The notes under the pieces were generated by a model. The model was not told the origin of the DNA and made no database searches. It saw nothing but the letters and a program-made list of their open reading frames with translations. The position numbers were made by a program, and so were the translations under genes. Shown piece by piece: positions 22,935-28,772 of a stretch of DNA of 41,556 bases. Position 1 is the stretch's first letter. Every line of letters begins with the position of its first letter. Origin of the DNA: Pseudomonadota bacterium (lineage in GTDB: Bacteria; Verrucomicrobiota; Verrucomicrobiia; Limisphaerales; SXTU01); contig RFSE01000033.1 of assembly GCA_009924135.1 (NCBI GenBank), positions 1 through 41,556 of the forward strand, given 5' to 3'.

Positions 22935-24208
22935 GGGCTATCCAACCATCGGTTCAACTTCGTTTCGACTGCGGAGCGCGACGCGGCAAAACGCTCGCGA
23001 GAGCGCGCAATCAGATTCTTGCGCCGACCGACACGGTTCTCCAACGGCGCGAGCGTCCTCGCCCGGAAGGGCTGCTTGTTCGTGCCGTCCTCCAGCAGCT
23101 TGACGACGACCTCGTAGCGGTCGAGGTCAACCAACTGCTGGGCTGCGAACTCGTTTCCAAACTCGGCCTGCAACACTTCGGCATCTGTGTTCCCGATGCG
23201 GAAGGAAATAAGCGTGCCGACGTTGCCGAACACGGCCTGGCGGATGGGCAGCGCGATCTGGTCAACGTATTGATGCGAGAGCGTCAGGCAGAGGCGATAC
23301 TTGCGGGCCTCGGCCAGAATCGCCGCGAACGCGTCGGTGCTAAAATTCTGGAACTCATCAATGAACAAATAAAAATCCCGGCGCTCGTGCTCCGGCTGGT
23401 TGGTCCGGGCCATCGCCGCAAGCTGGAACTGCGTCGTGAGCAGGGAACCAAGCAGGTTGGCCTTGTCGTGTCCGAGTCGGCCTTTCGAGAGGTTGGCGAT
23501 GAAGATGCGTTCGTTGTCCATGACGAATGGAATGCTCACTTTGCTTTTGACCTGGCCGAGAATGTTCCGAATCACGGGGTTGAGGAGAAACTGCCCAAGT
23601 TTGTTCTGAATTGGTGCGATGGCTTCGCGGCGGAACCGCTCGTCGTAACCCGCGAACTCGTTCGCCCAAAAATCCCGGATGAACGGGTCACGAACTTGGC
23701 GCACGACCCATGCGCGGTAAGCGTCATCGGTGAGAAGGCGATTCACGCCGAGCAAGGTCGTGTTCTCGCAATCCAGCAACGCGGCAATAGCGTTGTAGAG
23801 CAGGTATTCAAGGCGCGGTCCCCACGACTCGCGCCAGATGCCCTTGAACGCGCCGACGATGCCCGACGCAACCAAGTGCCGGTCGTCCGGAGCGACGTTG
23901 GCGAGCAGATTCAGGCCGACGGGGAAGTCGAGGTCGCCGGGATGGAAATAGACGAGATGGTCGGCACGACACGGGGGAATGTGGTCGAGCAGTTCCTCGG
24001 CGAGGTCGCCGTGCGGGTCAATCAGGCCGACGCCGTGGCCAGCGGCGATGTGCTGCACGATGAGATTACGAAGCAGGGTTGTTTTCCCTGAACCTGTTTT
24101 GCCGATAATGTAAAGGTGCTGCCGCTGGTCGGCAGGGGAGATGCCAAAAGCCACCGGGTTTCCCCAGCCGCACTGCTCGCCGATGATGATGTGGTCTTGG
24201 TTGTTCAT
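22916..24208 (-). CDS. VirD4/TraD-like DNA-transfer ATPase, short form
   Basis: A 430-residue protein starting MNNQDHIIIGEQCGWGNPVAFGI. Walker A GKTGSGKTT (36-44), then LIDPHGDLAEELL, and Walker B FYLFIDEF (279-286) followed by QNFSTDAFAAIL. It aligns by eye with the ATPase core of the 1028-residue protein at 12653-15739 (DPHGDL, YVDEFQNF/FIDEFQNF, ARKYRL, LAHQ/LSHQ), but lacks that protein's N- and C-terminal domains. Such soluble forms occur on mobilizable elements. Having two paralogous motors in one element without other secretion genes is unusual. The TGTTAGAAT motif at 24377-24385 may be its promoter, giving a ~165-nt leader. Confidence 0.83.
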   Translation of the reverse strand: MNNQDHIIIGEQCGWGNPVAFGISPADQRQHLYIIGKTGSGKTTLLRNLIVQHIAAGHGVGLIDPHGDLAEELLDHIPPCRADHLVYFHPGDLDFPVGLNLLANVAPDDRHLVASGIVGAFKGIWRESWGPRLEYLLYNAIAALLDCENTTLLGVNRLLTDDAYRAWVVRQVRDPFIRDFWANEFAGYDERFRREAIAPIQNKLGQFLLNPVIRNILGQVKSKVSIPFVMDNERIFIANLSKGRLGHDKANLLGSLLTTQFQLAAMARTNQPEHERRDFYLFIDEFQNFSTDAFAAILAEARKYRLCLTLSHQYVDQIALPIRQAVFGNVGTLISFRIGNTDAEVLQAEFGNEFAAQQLVDLDRYEVVVKLLEDGTNKQPFRARTLAPLENRVGRRKNLIARSRERFAASRSAVETKLNRWLDSPNKRSA

Positions 24209-24804
24209 GGTTCCCAAGCCAGCCGCCACTCCTGCCGTGTCGAAGGTTTCCCGTGTCGTGTAAAACCTGGGGACACGGCGGACGGGCGGCGAATGCCACT
24301 CGCTTGCGCCGACATGCGTATTGGGGACGAGCCGGCGAGGTAATGGCGACTGACTTTGAAACCCGATGCAATTTGTATTCTAACACGGCTAGGCCGCGCG
24401 CGCCTACGGCGCGACTCGTGATGGGGAGTGCCGCAGTAGCGGCGCGCCTTTTTCGCGCTGCACGCGAAGCCGTCGTCCTCCGCGCATCGGCGCGAAGTGG
24501 GCGCGCTAGCGAACCGTTCGTGAATCCTAAAACCAGTCCCCCAACGTGTCGTGGGCTAGCGACGATAGGAGCGCAGCGCCCGACTTCGCGCTCTTTGGTA
24601 AAGGACACCGGCTAGGGGGACTGCAACCCGATAGCCCGTAGGGAAAAAGCGCGAAGTCGGGCGCTAGCCGACGACACGTTGGGGAGGTAGTAGGCGGCAG
24701 TTGAGCCGTGGAATAGTGGCTGGTGCGGCTCGCACCCCTACAAACCATGTTTGTCGCCCCGTATGTAGGGGGAAACAGGCTCCCGCCATTCGACGGGAAT
24801 CAGT
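24209..24804. other. 596-bp non-coding block rich in inverted repeats
   Basis: I see no convincing gene. From 24377 to 24385 is TGTTAGAAT on the minus strand, a candidate promoter. From about 24395 onward the sequence is full of short GC palindromes, and at 24538-24684 a large inverted repeat is found. Near the right end, cccctaca (24734-24741) and tgtaggggg (from 24765) form a further inverted pair. Confidence 0.6.
24538..24684. repeat. Large interrupted inverted repeat
   Basis: The left arm (24538-24561 plus 24577-24596) is the reverse complement of the right arm (24644-24684) over about 40 bp with a few mismatches; the left arm carries an extra ~15 bp insertion at 24562-24576. The loop is ~47 bp. 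A third degenerate copy of the arm (gcgcgaagt...gcgctagc) is seen around 24490-24511. It would fold into a long hairpin if transcribed. It may be a MITE-like insertion or a transfer-origin-like structure. Confidence 0.65.
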
Positions 24805-25230
24805 TCACGATGCAGTTGGCGACTTGGGCGGCAGCATCCGCTGATTGACCAGCGCTGTGGGGATACCTCCCATGTGCGGGTCGCGATGCACGAGCACCGC
24901 CCCGTGTTGTTTGGCGCTGGCGGCGATCAGCGCATCCACCAGCGGCAGGCGTGGGCGCGTGCTTGCGCGCAGTTCCATCGCAGCGTCGGCGGTTGCGCGC
25001 GTGAAAGGCACCGTCGTCGTGAGCGTCTCCGTATAGAGCTTGAAAGCGCGCTCCGCCTCCGGCGCGTCGGCAACCAGCTCCGTCAAACGTCCGCGCAACT
25101 CCACCAAGGTGATCAGAGAGACGCCAGTTTCCTCCGGCCCGCGTGCCAGAATGAGGTTCACGTCCTCCGCACCCGGCTCGCGCAGGTAGTGCGCGAGCAA
25201 GGCGGATGTGTCGAGAACGTGGGTGATCAC
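24805..25230 (-). CDS. vapC: PIN-domain ribonuclease toxin, VapC family
   Basis: A 141-residue PIN-domain protein. The acidic metal-binding residues are all present: D7 (HVLDTSALLA), E44 (LVELRG), D99 (LPLVDALIAASA) and D117 (VHRDPHM). VapC toxins cleave RNA, often initiator tRNA. It starts with GTG, and the GTGA overlaps the antitoxin stop, a typical coupling that keeps toxin below antitoxin. It probably stabilises the element by post-segregational killing. Confidence 0.9.
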   Translation of the reverse strand: MITHVLDTSALLAHYLREPGAEDVNLILARGPEETGVSLITLVELRGRLTELVADAPEAERAFKLYTETLTTTVPFTRATADAAMELRASTRPRLPLVDALIAASAKQHGAVLVHRDPHMGGIPTALVNQRMLPPKSPTAS

Positions 25231-25487
25231 AAGCTGGCCTGACGATCCGCGTCGTCGCGCTCGCGCGCGAGTTCGGCCAGCGGGTCAACGCCGGGGCGCA
25301 AGTGTTTCCGACCCGCTCCCAGCAAGCTCGCGGCCAGCGCGGCGTAGTCGGGAAGAATCCTCACCGTGAGCGTGTCTGGCTGCGCGGTTTCCTTCCAATC
25401 CAGACGGCTGCCCGGCTTGATGCCGTGCCCCGACGCCAGCGTCGCTGGGATCGTCACCACATTCCTGTCCATGACCTCGCTAATCAT
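25227..25487 (-). CDS. AbrB/MazE-like antitoxin paired with VapC
   Basis: An 86-residue protein. The N-terminal half is a SpoVT-AbrB DNA-binding domain (MDRNVVTIPATLASGHGIKPGSRLDWKE), the C-terminal half a basic/acidic toxin-binding tail (ELARERDDADRQASL). A clear promoter, TTGACC-17 bp-TACGCT, ends 6 nt before the ATG at 25487, favouring this start and a leaderless mRNA. It should neutralise VapC and repress this promoter. Confidence 0.85.
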   Translation of the reverse strand: MISEVMDRNVVTIPATLASGHGIKPGSRLDWKETAQPDTLTVRILPDYAALAASLLGAGRKHLRPGVDPLAELARERDDADRQASL

Positions 25488-25493
25488 GGGCGG

Positions 25494-25522
25494 AGCGTAA
25501 GCGAAGGAATCGGGCTGGTCAA
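25494..25522 (-). promoter_or_regulatory. Promoter of the toxin-antitoxin operon
   Basis: On the minus strand TTGACC (25522-25517) and TACGCT (25499-25494), separated by 17 bp; the ATG of the antitoxin follows 6 nt later. Confidence 0.55.
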
Positions 25523-25523
25523 T

Positions 25524-25727
25524 TCACGACCGTGGCCGGTTGGACCCTTGAAAGTCGCTCGGTTGACCTGTGGGCATTTTCGTGGCGAGCTGCTTGCCGT
25601 TGGCGAGGTCAATCACGGGCAGCTCGTGCTCCTCCACCATCGCCCGGATGACCGCGCGTCCGTGGTCGTCGCGTAGCAGCAAGGTCAACCACTGAACGAA
25701 AAGTTCGTGCTGCTCTTCGTCCCGCAT
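25524..25727 (-). CDS. Small hypothetical protein near the putative origin
   Basis: A 67-residue protein, MRDEEQHELFVQWLTLLLRDDHGRAVIRAMVEEHELP..., starting at 25727 because AAGGAG sits 6 nt upstream. A longer frame to 25787 is possible but reads through a perfect inverted repeat. It is helical, with no family recognised. It lies between the toxin-antitoxin pair and the iteron region, and its transcript would start within or beside the iterons, so it may be a small copy-control or stability factor (inference). Confidence 0.55.
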   Translation of the reverse strand: MRDEEQHELFVQWLTLLLRDDHGRAVIRAMVEEHELPVIDLANGKQLATKMPTGQPSDFQGSNRPRS

Positions 25728-25739
25728 TTTCTTCTCCTT

Positions 25740-25759
25740 CAAAGGTTCTTGAACCTTTG
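25740..25759 (-). promoter_or_regulatory. 9-bp perfect hairpin abutting the ribosome site of the 67-residue gene
   Basis: CAAAGGTTC and GAACCTTTG separated by two bases; on the minus strand the stem ends directly where AAGGAG begins. It may be an operator or an RNA hairpin that influences translation. Confidence 0.45.
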
Positions 25760-25761
25760 GC

Positions 25762-25886
25762 TGTGGATTATTCTTTGTATTGTTCATTGTATTACTCTGT
25801 GGACGTTTCCGTCCGCCCTCCCCGGACGTTTATGTCCTACCCCCATGGACACTTCTGTCCGGGGTGCCCGAACGGGCTGTGGATAA
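25762..25886. other. Candidate replication origin (iterons, DnaA box, AT-rich stretch)
   Basis: Contains a perfect consensus DnaA box TGTGGATAA at 25878-25886, a near-match TGTGGATTA at 25762-25770, three 23-bp-spaced iterons (25801-25860), and between them and the second box a strongly AT-rich stretch (25767-25797) in otherwise GC-rich DNA. These are the standard parts of iteron-type plasmid origins, next to a HTH replication-type gene. Not shown to function. Confidence 0.55.
25801..25860. repeat. Three iterons with exact 23-bp period
   Basis: GGACGTTTCCGTCC at 25801, GGACGTTTATGTCC at 25824 and GGACACTTCTGTCC at 25847: each 14-mer has the form GGAC-N6-GTCC, so each is itself a small palindrome. 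The starts are exactly 23 bp apart, the usual iteron spacing (about two helical turns). The last two overlap the 3' end of the HTH gene, including its stop codon. Confidence 0.8.
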
Positions 25887-26246
25887 CTTTGGCCGGTGCA
25901 AACTCAGCCGCTCGACCAACGACGCGGACATCTCGCGCAGTTCGCGCAACTGGGGTTCCTTCACCCGTGCATACTTCCCTGCCGCCCGCATGACGCGGTC
26001 GGTGTCGTTGAGAATGGTGATAGTGATGAAGGACTTTTCTTTCAGCGAGGCGAGGTGTCGCCGAATCTGCCGGTCGCTCAGGCCGAAGAAGTCAGCGAAG
26101 TGGCGGTTCGACGCGTAGCAGCCGCGCTCGTTGTCGAGCGAGTGGATTTCCACGAAGAGAACTTTCTCCATGAGCGAAAGTTCCGGGGAGAGCCAAATCT
26201 CCTTCGGAATCCAGACGCCTTTGAAATCTCTCCAAGTGCGCTCCAT
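25830..26246 (-). CDS. Helix-turn-helix protein, replication-initiator type
   Basis: A 138-residue protein from MERTWRDFKGVWIPKEIW; a start 3 codons further up (26255) overlaps the -10 hexamer. The segment LSPELSLMEKVLFVEIHSLDNERGCYASNRHFADFFGLSDRQIRRHLASLKEKSFI is a winged-helix HTH_36-type domain, common in replication and plasmid proteins. The C-terminal ~40 residues are basic and coded over the iterons and DnaA box. As the only gene overlapping the iterons it is the best candidate to bind them. Hexamer TAGGAT ends 7 nt before this ATG, so a leaderless mRNA is likely. Confidence 0.75.
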   Translation of the reverse strand: MERTWRDFKGVWIPKEIWLSPELSLMEKVLFVEIHSLDNERGCYASNRHFADFFGLSDRQIRRHLASLKEKSFITITILNDTDRVMRAAGKYARVKEPQLRELREMSASLVERLSLHRPKLSTARSGTPDRSVHGGRT

Positions 26247-26253
26247 GCTTAAC

Positions 26254-26262
26254 ATCCTACCA
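26254..26262 (-). promoter_or_regulatory. Extended -10 promoter of the HTH gene
   Basis: TGGTAGGAT on the minus strand, with TTGTGG 18 bp upstream as a -35. The gap 26256-26417 also holds the divergent promoter at 26343. Confidence 0.45.
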
Positions 26263-26342
26263 TACCTGCCCGCATTTCCACAAATGGCCGGGGCGTGCGC
26301 GCGCGGCGGAGAGTCTGGCAGATTCCGAAGTAGGCGCGCGTG

Positions 26343-26351
26343 TGGTAGAAT
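26343..26351 (+). promoter_or_regulatory. Extended -10 promoter of the array-bearing gene
   Basis: TGGTAGAAT; at 17 bp spacing the -35 position (26323-26328) is occupied by TTCCGA, part of TTCCGAAG, a copy of the 10-bp repeat unit. A protein that binds the array could therefore repress this promoter. The transcript would have a leader of about 60 nt. Confidence 0.45.
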
Positions 26352-26417
26352 TCAGTCACGATTCCCGGCAACTGTTCTCCCGCTCGGCGCATCGCATTAT
26401 TCGCTAACGCAAATTCA

Positions 26418-27107
26418 ATGGACAACAATTCACAATCGCAACCGATGCCGAACAATGCGGAACCGTTCTGCACCGTTCCGCAGATTTCCGAATCCTTCGG
26501 CACAGTTCCGCACGCTGCGGAAACTTTCCGAAGCCTTCCGAACACGTCCGAACGGACAGACAATCACACGCTCACGGTGCGCGAAGTCGCGCGGATGTTT
26601 GAGGCTGCGGGCGTCGCACGAACTGAGCGGAGCATCGTAAACTGGTGCCAACCGAACCGGCAAGGGATCGCCCGCCTGAATGCCTACTTCGACATGAATG
26701 ACCGGCGCTGGTTCATCACTCGACAGAGCGTCGAGTCCGCCATAGCGGAAGAGAAAGCGAAAGCGGTGAAAGTTGGGCCAGACCCTTCCGAACGCGGGGA
26801 AACCACTCCGCAGGCTTCCGAAGTCGGACACGACACGGCGCGTTCGCACCCAGATGAGGAGGCAGATCACAACAACTCTGCCGGCTTGGACAAGGAGCTT
26901 ATGGACCTGCGGATTCTCAACCGAGGAAAGGACTACTTCATCGAGCAACTTCAGAAGGAGCGCGAGGGGTTTGCTTTGGAACGCCGCGAATACATCGAAA
27001 AGTTGATGACTTTCAACCGGAAGGTGGGTGAGCTGGAAACAACCCTGAATGGGTTAAAGGCACCGGATGAAAGCACGTCAGACTCTCAGGGCCGTGTTGC
27101 GCGGTAG
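26418..27107 (+). CDS. HTH / coiled-coil DNA-binding protein with a repeat-array N-terminus
   Basis: A 229-residue protein. Residues 1-48 are a low-complexity segment with a 10-residue repeat (pattern E-x-F-x-T/S-V/L-P, e.g. SESFGTVPHA, AETFRSLPNT) produced by the 10-bp DNA array. Residues 50-112 form a MerR-like HTH domain (LTVREVARMFEAAGVARTERSIVNW; WFITRQSVESAI). Residues 158-212 are a coiled coil (ELMDLRILNRGKDYFIEQLQ; EYIEKLMTFNRKVGELETTL). HTH plus coiled coil recalls plasmid partition or KfrA-like proteins. No ribosome site precedes 26418; an alternative ATG is 26445. Best guess: a segregation or copy-control protein that binds its own coding sequence. Confidence 0.72.
   Translation: MDNNSQSQPMPNNAEPFCTVPQISESFGTVPHAAETFRSLPNTSERTDNHTLTVREVARMFEAAGVARTERSIVNWCQPNRQGIARLNAYFDMNDRRWFITRQSVESAIAEEKAKAVKVGPDPSERGETTPQASEVGHDTARSHPDEEADHNNSAGLDKELMDLRILNRGKDYFIEQLQKEREGFALERREYIEKLMTFNRKVGELETTLNGLKAPDESTSDSQGRVAR
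26447..26556 (+). repeat. Array of eleven 10-bp direct repeats (consensus TTCCGAACNN)
   Basis: Eleven consecutive 10-mers begin at 26447, 26457 ... 26547. Every unit has C at position 3, G at 5 and A at 7; position 1 is T in ten of eleven; position 2 is T in eight and G in three. Typical units are TTCCGAAGCC and TTCCGAACAC. A 10-bp period is not a codon multiple, so the periodicity belongs to the DNA, one unit per helical turn, and resembles plasmid centromere arrays. Confidence 0.88.
26786..26825 (+). repeat. Second short cluster of the 10-bp repeat
   Basis: Units TTCCGAACGC (26786), a degenerate unit (26796), CTCCGCAGGC (26806) and TTCCGAAGTC (26816), again at 10-bp spacing, in the linker between the HTH and coiled-coil domains of the same gene. 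Confidence 0.65.
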
Positions 27108-27140
27108 GGTGGCTAGAAAGACTGGACACCCGAGAGGTTC

Positions 27141-27420
27141 TCACTCCGGCTCGAAACCCTGCGCCGTAAATTGCAAGGTGCGCGCGTTTTCGGAGACGAT
27201 GCGGACGATGTTATCGGGAGCGCCTTGAGGCATCTGCACGTTGATTTCGAGCGTAACCTCGACGATAGCACCGGGCTGAAGGGCCAAGTGCTGAACATTC
27301 TCCTCGGCGATCTTGTCGGCGTCCCGTCCGACGTGCTGGGGATTCAGTTGAACCGAACCAAAAGCGTTTGGGCTTTGCGGGCAACTGCGGCGTGGCAGCC
27401 GTGGTGCTCGTCGGCGTAAT
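27141..27420 (-). pseudogene. 3' remnant of a large ATPase gene (DUF499-like tail), frameshifted
   Basis: Without any start codon, the minus strand reads GSVQLNPQHVGRDADKIAEE followed by VEVTLEINVQMPQGAPDNIV and ends RTLQFTAQGFEPE with a stop at 27141. Just upstream, a different frame reads ATPQLPAKPKRF, the usual Pro-rich linker, so one base in the TTTT run near 27360 breaks the frame. The sequence looks to me like the conserved tail of large DUF499-type ATPases found in defence-associated gene sets; that family name is from memory. The 5' part is missing: the upstream sequence runs straight into the stop of the next host gene. Confidence 0.45.
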
Positions 27421-27459
27421 TAGGCGCAGTCGCGGGCAAGGCAGCCTTGAAGCCGGTTC

Positions 27460-28772
27460 TTATCGCACGGTGCTCCGTTCCTTTTCAAAGGTGGTGAGAA
27501 GCGACTGGTGAATGCGCGCGATGCTTTGTGCCCAATTCTTTCGCAGCTCACCCTCCACCGTGCGGAGGCCCTGCTTCAACTGTCCGGTAGGGAGCACGGC
27601 GTCGCGGTATTGGCATTTGTAGTAGCCAAGGATGTAGGGCTTGGCGAAGGCGCTGGTGAGATAGGCTTCATAGCCGGTGGCGGCTTCGGCGGGCGTGGGG
27701 AATTGGGGCCACATGGTGTTGTCGTGACCTTCGACGGGAAAGCTGAGGCTCCAATCGGACAGGATGATGGGCTTGCCGGTCATGACGTGAACTCGATCGA
27801 GGATGTCGCCCTTGAGCGTCTTCTCGTAGGGCTGGAATGAGATGACATCCACGACCTTGCCGGCCTCGGCGATGATTTCCAGCGGTGCGCCGGGGATTGT
27901 GTTGTAGCGCTCGCTGAAGATGAGTTTTCCAGGTGCGAACTCGCGATACGCCGCCGCGGTGGCGCGGTAGAGTTCGCGGGCGATGAGGACGTGAAAGGCA
28001 TCGTCCTTCGCGGTGGCGTTTTCCTTTTCCACGACTCGTAGCGCACGCGACCCGCTGCTCCCTCGGGCAAGGCGCGGATGAAATCGACGTAGCTCAGGCC
28101 GAACTTCTGTTTCTGCTGACCGGGATTCCACACGGGGATGTCGGTCCACCAATAGCCGATGCAGTGGGCATCCTTCGCGGTCTTATCGGCGATACCTTGG
28201 ATGTGCTTTCGCAGCCGCGCGTGAAAGGCCGGATCGAACACGTCCTCGTAGAGATGCTTTCGCTGTCCCTGCCCCGTCACGGTGCCGGGCGAGCCGGGCA
28301 GACGGTCGGCGTTGTGGATGTAGGCGAGCTCCGCGCCGAGGTCCGGCACGTAGCCAACGGCGTTGAACTTCAAATCACGCAAGTCCTGCCGAAGCGCCGT
28401 CATCGCCTCTTGCTTCTTCGGGCCGAGCAATCCCTGCCACGCCCCGCTGGCGTGCGAGAGGCCGAGGACGAGAAAGGGCTTACCCTCCGGCGTGACGAGA
28501 TGCTGGCGGCCATTCGTGGTGCCGATGGTCCACGGTTTGATCTCGTTGGCGGTCGTTGCAGGTGATTTCGCACTCGTAGTCCACGTCCCCGCTGCCGCGT
28601 CCACGTTCCAAGTCGGATGCCAGTTCAGGATCGGTTCGTCGCCTTTCCATTCGAGTGGCAGCCACACATTCTTGCCCACGCCAATCTTGGTCCGCTGCGA
28701 CCAGCGGTCGGCACCCCACAGGACAAAGGAACCGGTGGAACCCTTCACCTCGAGGTTTTTGAGGATGACCAT
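27460..28772 (-). pseudogene. Agarase-like glycoside hydrolase, frameshifted, fused to GH43 tail
   Basis: The frame from 28772 gives SFVLWGADRWSQ and KNVWLPLEWKGDEP...W, the last blade of a GH43-type propeller. It then runs into a TIM-barrel protein beginning TPEGKPFLVLGLSHASGAW, with CIGYWWTDIPVWNPG, typical of agarase-like clan GH-A enzymes. At about 28028, in TGGAAAAGG, one base appears lost and the reading continues in the next frame (EKENATAKDDAFHVL ... IFSERYNTIPG ... KPIILSDWSLSFP) to the stop at 27460. No product can be full length unless this is a sequencing error. Exact GH family not resolved. Confidence 0.65.

Larger units (their letters stand above)
10810..27420. mobile_element. 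Integrated plasmid-like / mobilizable element
   Basis: A block of about 16.6 kb between host genes, bounded by a large serine recombinase on the left and decayed sequence on the right. Contents: replication (primase, HTH initiator-type protein, iterons, DnaA box), DNA transfer (two VirD4/TraD-like ATPases, two small membrane proteins, replication-relaxation protein), anti-restriction (ArdC-RadC), toxin-antitoxin (VapC/AbrB) and regulators. No relaxase, VirB4 or pilus genes are seen. No matching direct repeats could be found at the ends by eye, so the limits are approximate and the right end may have been deleted. Confidence 0.75.

Noticed and set aside
26447..26556. CRISPR array
   Set aside because: Units are 10 bp with no spacers, inside a coding region and without cas genes; the pattern is a tandem binding-site array.
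10810..27460. Direct-repeat attachment sites (attL/attR)
   Set aside because: No convincing identical segments were found by eye between 10790-10870 and 27100-27470. They may be only 2-10 bp long, or the right end may be deleted.
27108..27460. Plus-strand small protein (82 residues, 27171-27419)
   Set aside because: The minus strand reads a recognisable conserved protein tail ending in a proper stop; the plus frame is its shadow.
28017..28040. Programmed frameshift in the agarase-like gene
   Set aside because: AAAA in TGGAAAAGG is a weak slip site, and the gene is also damaged elsewhere; decay or a sequencing error is more likely.
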